NCBI GenBank assembly: GCA_047616645.1
Contig: JBLHIH010000181.1
Coordinates: 1 to 7,006, forward strand
Reading direction: 5' to 3'
Source: JAHRVQ01 sp047616645
GTDB taxonomy: Bacteria > Pseudomonadota > Gammaproteobacteria > Pseudomonadales > Azotimanducaceae
Length of the DNA: 7,006 nt
Both the position numbers and the translations under genes were made by a program. Positions 1 to 6,410 of this stretch are shown piece by piece (position 1 is the stretch's first letter; each line of letters starts with the position of its first letter). Under the pieces are notes generated by a model. It was not told the DNA's origin. It did no database searches and saw only the letters and a program-made list of their open reading frames with translations.

Positions 1-1225
1 TTCGATGTCCCCACCATTGTTGACGAGAGATACACCAGTCTTGGATATCTCTCATCCAAACGAAGTAATTGTTTTCGTAATTCTTGGGTATAAATTCGAT
101 ATCCCCGTTTTCGACTGCCGCAATGGCAGGTTCGGCGAGCGGTTTGGTATTGACCCACCACTGATCACTCAGGTATGGCTCTATCACAACGCCGGATTTT
201 TCACCCCTGGGCACGACCATTTTATGGTCTTCAACTTTATCAAGTAGTCCGAGGGCTTCGAATTCTGCGACAATAATCTTGCGCGCCTCATAACGATCCA
301 GTCCTCGGTATTTTTCCGGAGCTTCGTCATTGATACTGGCATTATTGTTAAAAATATTCATCATTGAAAGATCGTTACGCTTGCCGACCTCGTAGTCATT
401 AAAGTCGTGGGCTGGCGTAATCTTTACGCAACCCGTTCCAAATTCGCTGTCGACATATCTATCCGCAATGATGGGAATGGTTCTGTCGCAAAGTGGCAAT
501 TGGATTTGCTTGCCGACTAAATGCTTGTATCTTTCGTCATCGGGATGAACGGCAACAGCAGTATCACCTAACATGGTCTCTGGGCGAGTGGTTGCAACAA
601 TCATATATTCATCTGGACTGTCTACGAGGGGATATTTAAAATGCCATAGATGACCATTTTCATCCTCTGATACCACTTCCAAGTCAGAAATTGATGTTTC
701 CAATACGGGGTCCCAATTCACCAAACGTTTACCTCGGTAGATTAGGCCTTCATCATATAGTTGAACAAAAACTTCCAATACGGCTTCTGATAATCCTTCA
801 TCAAGGGTAAAGCGTTCTGTCTCCCAGTGAAGAGAAGCACCTAAGCGCCTTAGTTGATTGGAGATCGTATCTCCAGATTCTTCTTTCCAATCCCAAACCT
901 TCTCAAGAAATTTCTCACGGCCTAAATCGCTCGGTTTAATACCTTGAGCGGCAAGTTTTTCCGTGACGAGTAGTTGGGTTGAAATTCCCGCGTGGTCGGT
1001 ACCCATTTGCCAGAGCGTATTACTGCCTTTCATTCGTTGGTAACGAATAATGGAATCCACCAAGCTATGTTGAAAGGCGTGGCCCATATGCAAGGTACCG
1101 GTGACATTAGGGGGGGGGATCATGATGGCAAAGGAATTACCATTCCCTGAAGGCGCAAAATAGTTGGCCTCCTCCCATTTCTTGTACCAGCGTTGTTCTA
1201 TTTCTTGGGGTTGATACTTGTTCAT
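1..1225 (-). CDS. valS: Valine--tRNA ligase (ValRS), N-terminal part, cut by window edge
   Basis: This class Ia aminoacyl-tRNA synthetase attaches valine to tRNA-Val in the cytoplasm and hydrolyses mischarged threonine. Translating the minus strand from the ATG at 1225-1223 gives 408 open codons, about 43% of the roughly 950-residue family length. The N-terminal Rossmann half has the invariant PPPNVTG (37-43) and the HIGH-type signature HMGH (46-49). The inserted CP1 editing domain shows ATTRPETMLGD (211-221) and GTGCVKITPAHDFNDYEVG (263-281). The catalytic core resumes at DWCISRQQWWGHR (396-408). The KMSKS loop and anticodon-binding domain lie outside the window. The start is fixed by the family-typical N-terminus (MNKYQPQEIEQRWYKKWE). 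I see no clear Shine-Dalgarno; a small hairpin touches the start codon. Codons 36-39 are read through a run of nine C. The identification is certain. Confidence 0.97.
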   Translation of the reverse strand, partial: MNKYQPQEIEQRWYKKWEEANYFAPSGNGNSFAIMIPPPNVTGTLHMGHAFQHSLVDSIIRYQRMKGSNTLWQMGTDHAGISTQLLVTEKLAAQGIKPSDLGREKFLEKVWDWKEESGDTISNQLRRLGASLHWETERFTLDEGLSEAVLEVFVQLYDEGLIYRGKRLVNWDPVLETSISDLEVVSEDENGHLWHFKYPLVDSPDEYMIVATTRPETMLGDTAVAVHPDDERYKHLVGKQIQLPLCDRTIPIIADRYVDSEFGTGCVKITPAHDFNDYEVGKRNDLSMMNIFNNNASINDEAPEKYRGLDRYEARKIIVAEFEALGLLDKVEDHKMVVPRGEKSGVVIEPYLSDQWWVNTKPLAEPAIAAVENGDIEFIPKNYENNYFVWMRDIQDWCISRQQWWGHR

Positions 1226-1241
1226 TTTCAACTACTTGAAA
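1226..1241 (-). promoter_or_regulatory. Small hairpin immediately before the valS start codon
   Basis: On the minus strand TTTCAA, loop GTAG, TTGAAA forms a perfect 6-bp stem that ends at the base before the valS ATG. If transcription begins where the TATAAT at 1260-1255 predicts, this hairpin is nearly the whole 5' leader. No purine-rich Shine-Dalgarno lies at normal spacing, so the structure could affect initiation. The stem has only one G-C pair and is weak. The inverted repeat is seen directly; the regulatory role is inferred. Confidence 0.4.
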
Positions 1242-1254
1242 CTATGGAGGCGGA

Positions 1255-1284
1255 ATTATACACAGATCCCTAGACCGCATTCAG
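1255..1284 (-). promoter_or_regulatory. Candidate sigma-70 promoter of valS
   Basis: The minus strand has a perfect -10 hexamer TATAAT at 1260-1255, followed by a C/G-rich stretch (TCCGCCTCC) where the discriminator would sit. The best -35 is CTGAAT at 1284-1279 with an 18-bp spacer, matching only three of six consensus bases. Predicted initiation near 1248-1245 gives a leader of about 20 nt to the valS ATG. C/G-rich discriminators are known from rRNA, tRNA and translation-gene promoters under stringent control, so growth-rate control of valS is plausible but inferred. It would let valS be transcribed apart from pepA-holC. Confidence 0.6.
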
Positions 1285-1348
1285 GACTATTTACTCGCTT
1301 AGGGCTATTTACCCGCTCAGGGCTGTTAACCCGCTCAGGGCTGTTTAC
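1277..1348. repeat. Four-copy 18-bp tandem repeat upstream of the valS promoter
   Basis: Four head-to-tail 18-bp units start at 1277, 1295, 1313 and 1331, with plus-strand consensus CCGCTCAGGGCTGTTTAC. The units at 1313 and 1331 differ at one base, the unit at 1295 differs from the last at three, and the unit at 1277 differs at five, so degeneration increases towards the valS promoter. The 1277 unit contains the candidate -35 element. The array lies wholly in the non-coding gap between holC and valS. It could be an operator array, a leftover of slippage duplication, or neutral. It has no spacers and is not a CRISPR. Confidence 0.85.
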
Positions 1349-1372
1349 AAAAAACGTTGATTTGTCTAAATC
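1349..1372 (-). terminator. Possible weak terminator after holC
   Basis: On the minus strand a 5-bp stem GATTT, loop AGAC, AAATC (1372-1359) is followed after four bases by six T (1354-1349), about 65 bases past the holC stop. The stem is short and A/T-rich, so intrinsic termination would be inefficient. It fits the separate promoter seen for valS, but read-through is quite possible. Confidence 0.25.
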
Positions 1373-1436
1373 CAGGTCATCGAGAATTGCGCTAAGCTCA
1401 TCTCTGGGTCTACGAACAATTTCTTCTCAATCGTTA

Positions 1437-1880
1437 TTATTTGCTATTTTTTTCTGGCATCCGGTGATACTTCAATGGATAACCACGATCTTGGTAGAAT
1501 TTATAGTTTACTCTAGCTGACTGCTTACTGTTTTCATCGATGGGAACGACCTCTACTACTCTCTCAAATCGACTGAAAAAATCAGGTACTTGACCTGACA
1601 AATTCATTAAAAGATCTCGATGTTGCTTTGGTTCATGTGCATGGCTGATTTGAACCGAAAGATTTTTGTCTATTTTACCGTCCGCGTCATAACAAGCATG
1701 TGGAATAAAACGGCTATTCCTAAAGCGCCATATCAACTCATCCAATTCAGCTGATTGTTCATGCCCTTGGGTGTGCACGTGAATTTGATGACCAGCGTGG
1801 TAGATCTTGTCGATTAAGCGACAGGCAAATAGCAGGGCAGGCTCCATGCTATCTACCTGATAAAAGTCGACTCGTGTCAC
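1437..1880 (-). CDS. holC: DNA polymerase III subunit chi
   Basis: Chi is the accessory clamp-loader subunit that pairs with psi (HolD) and ties the polymerase III holoenzyme to single-strand binding protein. The product is 147 residues, the same length as E. coli chi. It opens with the typical first strand (TRVDFYQVD, 2-10), then LDELIWRF (46-53) and FIPH (58-61). In the last third ARVNYKFYQ (122-130) aligns with E. coli ARERYKAYR, keeping the Arg, Tyr and Lys reported to contact the SSB tail (here R123, Y126, K127). The start is GTG at 1880-1878, overlapping the pepA stop as GTGA. The only nearby Met, at residue 12, would remove the first strand. Translational coupling to pepA is likely. 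The pepA-holC-valS order is widespread in gammaproteobacteria. Confidence 0.93.
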   Translation of the reverse strand: MTRVDFYQVDSMEPALLFACRLIDKIYHAGHQIHVHTQGHEQSAELDELIWRFRNSRFIPHACYDADGKIDKNLSVQISHAHEPKQHRDLLMNLSGQVPDFFSRFERVVEVVPIDENSKQSARVNYKFYQDRGYPLKYHRMPEKNSK

Positions 1881-3376
1881 GCCTCTTTTGCTCTATCCAT
1901 AAGGTACTGCGTTAAGAGAGTGACAGGTCTTCCCGTTGCGCCCTTGTTTGCAACGCCGCCTTTAAACCCCGTTCCTGCGATATCAAGATGGGCCCAGCGA
2001 TATTTCTTGGTAAACCTCGAAAGAAAACAGGCAGCTGTGATTGAACCGGCTTCTCTTCCACCAATATTGGCGACATCGGCAAAAGCGCTTTTTAGCTGTA
2101 CTTGATACTCATCCCACAGGGGCATGCGCCACGTTCTGTCCAAAGTGTTGTTGCCAGCATCATCGATATCTTTCGCCAGCTTTTCGTCATTTGCGTAAAC
2201 GGCTGTGGCATGAGAGCCGAGCGCGACGACAACTGCGCCGGTTAACGTGGCGACATCAATAACAGTGTTAGGATTAAATTTCTCTACATAGGTCAATGCA
2301 TCGCAAAGTACCAGGCGGCCCTCGGCATCCGTATTGAGGATTTCAATTGTTTGACCTGACATTGATTTTACAATATCACCTGGGCGAGTGGCTCTATCTG
2401 AGGGCATATTTTCCGCAGCAGCAATGACGCAGACTACGTTTATCGGCAAGTTCTGCTCGGCAACTGCTTTCATGGTGCCAAAAACAGTCGCTGCGCCACA
2501 CATGTCATAAATCATATCCCACATGCCTGCGCCTGGCTTCAGGCTAATGCCGCCTGTATCAAATGTGATGCCTTTACCTACCAATACATGCGGCTTGTCT
2601 TTCGGCTTACCACCTTTGTGGTGGATGATGATTAGCTTTGACGGTTGAGCGCTACCTTGCCCAACAGACAAAAGCGAATTCATGCCTAATTTTTCCATGT
2701 CCTTCTCGCTCAGGATTTTGGCACTAAGTGAGTCATATTCTTTCGCTAGTGCTTTGGCTCGATCAGCGAGATAAGTAGGGTGACAGATATTGCTAGGCAT
2801 ATTGCCAAGATCTTTTGCGATCTTAATACCCTGGGAGATAGCTTGACCATCATTCACAGCACTTTGAGTCGTCTTGTGGTCTGATTTTTCAAGGCAAAAC
2901 AGATCGATGGATTCAATCTCTGTAGGTTTATTCTTTTTGGTGCCTTGCATTTCTGTGAAGCTGTAGAGCGATGAATTGAACTGCTCAACAATTTTTCGCG
3001 TCCTCCAATACAGGTCTTCATTTCCGGCGCTGGCCTCTGCTAGACAGCAAAGTGTATTTTTTGCAGTCATCTTCTTGAGCGCATTGATTGCGGAATTAGC
3101 GATCTGAATATAGCTAGCGCCGCTAGTACTGTCTTGCTTTCCCAAACCAACCAACATGACGCGGGGAGCACTGATACTCGGTACATCATGCAAGACGCAG
3201 GTTTCACCGATTTTACCGCTAATATCTCCTCGCTTGAGGATTTTTTTGATGTATCCTTCACTCGCCTGATCAATCAGTTTGGCGGTAGGACTGAAGCGAG
3301 CGCCTTCATAGATACCAATCATGACGCATTGGGCCCGAGTATTTGCTGGATTACCTGATTTGATACCGAATAACAT
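1877..3376 (-). CDS. pepA: Cytosol (leucyl) aminopeptidase, M17 family
   Basis: This two-metal cytosolic exopeptidase releases N-terminal residues, notably leucine, from peptides. In E. coli the same protein also binds DNA, acting in XerCD recombination at cer and in carAB regulation; whether that holds here is unknown. I take the start at the ATG 3376-3374, giving 499 residues against 503 in E. coli. It is preceded by AGGA at good spacing, and MLFGIKSGNP matches the family N-terminus. An in-frame ATG at 3394 would add six residues but has no ribosome-binding site. The N-terminal domain spans about 1-165 and the catalytic domain follows. Metal and active-site residues are all present: K268, D273, K280 and D291 (VGKGITFDTGGISLK and YDMCGAA), and D350, E352 and R354 in the signature NTDAEGRLVL. 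It overlaps holC by four bases. Confidence 0.97.
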   Translation of the reverse strand: MLFGIKSGNPANTRAQCVMIGIYEGARFSPTAKLIDQASEGYIKKILKRGDISGKIGETCVLHDVPSISAPRVMLVGLGKQDSTSGASYIQIANSAINALKKMTAKNTLCCLAEASAGNEDLYWRTRKIVEQFNSSLYSFTEMQGTKKNKPTEIESIDLFCLEKSDHKTTQSAVNDGQAISQGIKIAKDLGNMPSNICHPTYLADRAKALAKEYDSLSAKILSEKDMEKLGMNSLLSVGQGSAQPSKLIIIHHKGGKPKDKPHVLVGKGITFDTGGISLKPGAGMWDMIYDMCGAATVFGTMKAVAEQNLPINVVCVIAAAENMPSDRATRPGDIVKSMSGQTIEILNTDAEGRLVLCDALTYVEKFNPNTVIDVATLTGAVVVALGSHATAVYANDEKLAKDIDDAGNNTLDRTWRMPLWDEYQVQLKSAFADVANIGGREAGSITAACFLSRFTKKYRWAHLDIAGTGFKGGVANKGATGRPVTLLTQYLMDRAKEA

Positions 3377-3471
3377 GAGAATTCCTAAAGACATGAAGTT
3401 TATTGGCGTAGATAATATAACGTTTACTCACTTCCCTACTACCATTGCAGTACTGAACAGATGAATTTGTT
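3377..3471. promoter_or_regulatory. Divergent control region between pepA and lptF
   Basis: These 95 bases must hold the promoters of pepA (minus) and lptFG (plus), since both gene groups start here and point apart. The only clearly A/T-rich core is around 3411-3420, which reads GTTATATTATC on the minus strand (possible -10 TATATT or TATTAT for pepA) and GATAATATAAC on the plus strand (possible -10 for lptF with a leader near 50 nt). I find no good -35 on either strand. The pepA ribosome-binding site AGGA lies at its right spacing just upstream of 3376. Shared use of one core by both strands would make the promoters compete; that is inference. Confidence 0.4.
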
Positions 3472-4581
3472 TTGATTTTATATCGATATTTCGCAAAAGA
3501 AGTTTTTTTTACCATGTTAGCCGTGGCTGGAGTGGTATTGGTCATTTCTATGGGGTGGCGATTTAGCGGTTATCTTACCGAAGCGGCTAATGGGTCTTTT
3601 ACAAAAGATGTACTGCTTTTAGTCATGGTCTACAAGTTGCCAAGTTTTTTGGAGTTGATTCTGCCAATAAGTTTCTTTTTGGCCATTATGTTGGCCTATG
3701 GCCGACTACATGTTGATAGCGAGATGGTTATTTTGGAATCCTGTGGAATGAGTCCTGCAAAATTGATCAATATGACCCTAGCACTTTCTTTTGTCGTGAT
3801 GTTGGTCACAGGCATCATTTCTCTATGGTTAAAACCCCTTGGGGAATCTAAGACCGAAACCATGTTCGCGGACCAGCGCAATCTTACCGAGTTCGATACC
3901 CTTGGCGCTGGGCGTTTTCAATCCCTACGATCAGGAAAGCGGGTAACCTATACTGAAAGCCTAGATGGGCAGGGTGGCTTGCTTAATGTCTTTATTAACG
4001 AGTATAAGTATGAGAATCAAAATGGTGCCAAGGATGTGATTACCGTCCTTGCCGATAATGGTGCAACTGTCGTTGATGACAACGGTAATCGATTTCTCGT
4101 ATTAAAAAATGGGACACGGCACAGTGGCAGACCTGGAGATTTAAATTATCAAGTGATTAGCTATGAAGAATATGGTCAATTTATCCAAAAAGAAAAAGCG
4201 GAACAGAGACACCCTCGCCGTAGCGGTTTATCAACCCTAGATCTCATTTCAGAGAAAACTGTCGCGAATATTTCCGAATTACAATGGCGTATCTCTGTCA
4301 TCTTGATGATACCGATAATGGCGGTGCTTGCCATCCCACTTAGCAGGGTGAATCCAAGGCAAGGACGCTTTAGTCGATTACTGCCGGGTATGACCTTGTG
4401 TTTTCTCTATATTGTCTCATTGTCGGCGGCACGATCTGGGGTAGAAAAAGGCACCATTCCGGTTGAAATCGGCATTTGGTGGGTACACGTTATTTATCTT
4501 GTGCTTATCTACTGTCTCTATAATACGGTCTGGTTTACCAGACCGATAAAAATGATATCTCGGCTTGGATCAACATCGTGA
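3472..4581 (+). CDS. lptF: LPS export ABC transporter permease LptF
   Basis: LptF is one of the two membrane subunits of LptB2FG, which uses ATP hydrolysis by LptB to pull lipopolysaccharide from the inner membrane and pass it to LptC and LptA. The product is 369 residues (E. coli 366) with YjgP/YjgQ-family architecture: membrane segments at about 12-35, 46-76 and 99-121, a periplasmic jellyroll region at about 122-268, then segments at 272-292, 302-321 and 332-355. LELILPISFFLAIMLAYGRL and DSEMVILESCGMS match the conserved first half, including the coupling region that meets LptB. The start is TTG at 3472. No ATG or GTG lies between it and the in-frame stop at 3454, and MILYRYFAKEV matches the family N-terminus. 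The next ATG (3514, residue 15) would lose part of the first membrane segment. Its stop overlaps the lptG start. Confidence 0.95.
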   Translation: MILYRYFAKEVFFTMLAVAGVVLVISMGWRFSGYLTEAANGSFTKDVLLLVMVYKLPSFLELILPISFFLAIMLAYGRLHVDSEMVILESCGMSPAKLINMTLALSFVVMLVTGIISLWLKPLGESKTETMFADQRNLTEFDTLGAGRFQSLRSGKRVTYTESLDGQGGLLNVFINEYKYENQNGAKDVITVLADNGATVVDDNGNRFLVLKNGTRHSGRPGDLNYQVISYEEYGQFIQKEKAEQRHPRRSGLSTLDLISEKTVANISELQWRISVILMIPIMAVLAIPLSRVNPRQGRFSRLLPGMTLCFLYIVSLSAARSGVEKGTIPVEIGIWWVHVIYLVLIYCLYNTVWFTRPIKMISRLGSTS

Positions 4582-5684
4582 AACGCCTTGATTATTACAT
4601 TGCGGGAACCGTTGCCAGCACCATTGCCTTAGCGTCATTGGGCCTCGTCAGTATCCTCTGTATCTTTACCTTGTTAGAACAGGTTGAAGATCTAGAAAAC
4701 AACTATCAAATGATTGATGCACTGAAGTATGTGCTTTTCAGTGCGCCCAGACTTTTTTACGAAACATCTCCAGTTGCCGCGATGATCGGATGCTTGGCTG
4801 GATTGGGTGTGCTTGCTAACAATAGCGAACTACTTGTGATGAGAGCCGCGGGTATCTCAACATTATCGATATCGTGGAGTGCGATTAAGCCTGCGCTAAT
4901 ACTTGTATTTATTGGTCTCTATGTTGGTGAGTACGTACTTCCTGATATAGAAAGGCAAGCCAGGGTGAATAAAGATCAAGCCCTCGCATCAGAAGATGAG
5001 TCGAGTACAAAAGAAGGATTCTGGTATCGCGAAGGAGGCGTTTTTATGCACTTCGGGGAAGTGATTCGAGCTGGGGTTCTGATTGACGTAAGCCACTATA
5101 CATTCAACGAAGATCATATGCTTAAGACCAGTCTATTTGCGAAGCGGGCCACTTACTTTGTTGAAAAAATCGACAATAACAGTGACAGCCCTCAAGAAAG
5201 TGAAAAATATTGGTTACTCGAAGATGTCGTCATTACAAACCTTTCTGGTTCAGAAACAAGAACAGAAAAGCTGACGAGCCAGCGTTGGAATACTGTACTA
5301 AATCCTCAACTCCTTAGTACAGAAATCATGGTGCAGCCAGACAAAATGTCTATTGGTGAACTAGATGCCAAAATTTCCTACATGCAAGCTCAAGGCTTGA
5401 ACAGTGCTAAATTCGAACTAGGATTTTGGACCAAGATACTTCAACCGCTTGCGACGATAGCACTTGTTTTTGTTGCTATATCTTTTATTTTTGGTCCCCT
5501 GCGGGAAGCAACCATGGGTATGCGCGTAGTCACGGGATTGATTATTGGTTTGGTCTTTAAATTCGTCCAAGATCTGCTAGGACCGGCAAGTCTCGTTTTT
5601 GGCTTTGCGCCTCTTGTTGCAGTATTACTGCCTATTTCCCTTTGCTTTCTTGTAAGTTACCTACTTTTTAGAAGAGCACGCTAG
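4578..5684 (+). CDS. lptG: LPS export ABC transporter permease LptG
   Basis: LptG pairs with LptF to form the membrane cavity that takes up lipopolysaccharide and is driven by LptB. It is 368 residues (E. coli about 360). Membrane segments lie at about 11-33, 61-80, 101-121, 284-307, 312-334 and 340-364, with the periplasmic jellyroll between the third and fourth. Diagnostic stretches are LGVLANNSELLVMRAAGIS (76-94), the coupling region, and the highly conserved SFIFGPLREATMGMRVVTG (302-320). The start is GTG at 4578, overlapping the lptF stop as GTGA. Only a weak GGAT lies upstream, so translation probably depends on ribosomes ending lptF, which would suit the 1:1 LptF:LptG ratio. lptA, lptB and lptC are not in the window, as is usual, since they sit elsewhere in gammaproteobacteria. 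Confidence 0.96.
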   Translation: MKRLDYYIAGTVASTIALASLGLVSILCIFTLLEQVEDLENNYQMIDALKYVLFSAPRLFYETSPVAAMIGCLAGLGVLANNSELLVMRAAGISTLSISWSAIKPALILVFIGLYVGEYVLPDIERQARVNKDQALASEDESSTKEGFWYREGGVFMHFGEVIRAGVLIDVSHYTFNEDHMLKTSLFAKRATYFVEKIDNNSDSPQESEKYWLLEDVVITNLSGSETRTEKLTSQRWNTVLNPQLLSTEIMVQPDKMSIGELDAKISYMQAQGLNSAKFELGFWTKILQPLATIALVFVAISFIFGPLREATMGMRVVTGLIIGLVFKFVQDLLGPASLVFGFAPLVAVLLPISLCFLVSYLLFRRAR

Positions 5685-5732
5685 CGAATAGCCATTAGCT
5701 ATCTATATTAACCTTAACTGCTTATCTTAATC

Positions 5733-6218
5733 CTAGCGGCGATCCATCTTTTCGATCACTTCTGAAGCATAGGGCTTGTCGCCTAGGTAGATGATATGTG
5801 TTTTAGATAAGAGGTCATGTAAGGCTAGCTGGCCCTTAGTAAAAAACATCCAGACAAAGCCAATTCCAAGCGGCAAAATACTTATCGTTGCTGCAGCAAA
5901 ACGTAAAATTGATGCTCTAAAGCCTAATATTTCATTATCTTGGTTAACAACGCGAATCTTCCATACTTGCATGCCCAAAGTTTGACCTTTAAACATCCAG
6001 AAGTAGATGCTAAATACTAATGCCTCTGTATAGCAGATGAGTTGCAGCCAATGAGATGGTATCGCTTGTTGCTCGGGAATAGATGCGTCTGTGGGTGTAG
6101 GGTCCGCGTTCACCGCGACCAAAATGGATAAGGTAAAGACCCAGATACTCAGAATCAAAAAAAAGTCATAAACGAGCGCGGCTAATCGGCGCTTCATACT
6201 TGCGTTAGGATATTCCAC
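5733..6218 (-). CDS. RDD family membrane protein
   Basis: This is a small inner-membrane protein of unknown function, 161 residues, with the features that name the RDD family: an Arg and Asp in the first helix (RRLAALVYDFF, R11 and D18) and a late Asp in ALHDLLSKTHIIY (D135). The central KGQTLGMQVWKIRVV (77-91) is also typical. Three membrane segments lie at about 15-36, 57-75 and 105-127. The linker at 38-55 is Pro/Thr/Gln-rich. The start is GTG at 6218-6216 with GGAAG a few bases upstream; the ATG at residue 8 has no such site. It is convergent with lptG, with 48 bases between stops and no convincing terminator. RDD genes next to lptFG are known in Pseudomonas. Transport roles have been proposed for some RDD proteins, but nothing here identifies a substrate. 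Confidence 0.88.
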   Translation of the reverse strand: MEYPNASMKRRLAALVYDFFLILSIWVFTLSILVAVNADPTPTDASIPEQQAIPSHWLQLICYTEALVFSIYFWMFKGQTLGMQVWKIRVVNQDNEILGFRASILRFAAATISILPLGIGFVWMFFTKGQLALHDLLSKTHIIYLGDKPYASEVIEKMDRR

Positions 6219-6410
6219 TGTCTTCCATCATTAGTCGTTTCGCGCAGTTTAACAGAAACTCATTTCGAAATGGTCTTGGCAAAAGCTATGGCCGAAAAAT
6301 CCTAAGTGTTAGTATCACGGCTGTCCAAATTATAGCGTTAGCCCTGTCGCAAATAAGATAATGGTAGTCAGAAAACCAGATAGTCATCAATAATCACGGA
6401 TGGAAATCGA
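6219..6410. promoter_or_regulatory. Divergent control region between the RDD gene and DAHP synthase
   Basis: These 192 bases separate two genes pointing apart and contain no plausible gene. On the minus strand a perfect TATAAT at 6334-6329 could serve the RDD gene with a leader near 100 nt, but no good -35 is at the usual distance. On the plus strand AAGATAAT near 6355-6362 is the best -10-like element, also without a clear -35. A 12-bp palindrome lies at 6261-6272, and ATCACGG occurs twice (6314-6320 and 6393-6399), each followed two bases later by TG with one mismatch between. The ribosome-binding site for DAHP synthase is probably GGA at 6402-6404. No TyrR box of the TGTAAA-N6-TTTACA type is visible. 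Confidence 0.4.
6261..6272. repeat. Perfect 12-bp palindrome, possible operator
   Basis: CATTTCGAAATG is identical on both strands. It lies 43 bases upstream of the RDD start and about 140 bases upstream of the DAHP synthase start, where a dimeric regulator could act. A perfect 12-bp palindrome is moderately unlikely by chance in a short spacer, but one isolated copy is thin evidence and I cannot assign it to a known regulator. Confidence 0.35.

Noticed and set aside
1110..1118. Frameshift in valS at the G9 run
   Set aside because: The frame stays open on both sides and the conserved motif PPPNVTG-HMGH reads through correctly, so the gene is intact as given.
1277..1348. CRISPR array
   Set aside because: The 18-bp units are directly adjacent with no spacers, the units are degenerate and no cas gene is present.
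1218..1520. Plus-strand 100-codon open frame with a repeated six-residue motif (GLFTRS-like)
   Set aside because: It starts inside valS, ends inside holC and its peptide repeat is just the 18-bp DNA repeat read in frame, since 18 is a multiple of three. No ribosome site or family resemblance.
1920..2262. Plus-strand open frames opposite pepA
   Set aside because: They lie antisense to the conserved catalytic domain of pepA, have no ribosome sites and no recognisable family.
3374..3394. pepA starting at the upstream ATG at 3394
   Set aside because: It adds six residues not found in the family and has no ribosome-binding site, while the ATG at 3376 has AGGA at good spacing.
5685..5732. Bidirectional terminator between lptG and the RDD gene
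   Set aside because: Only a 5-bp stem (ATAGC/GCTAT at 5688-5702) with no T run on either side is visible; too weak to call.
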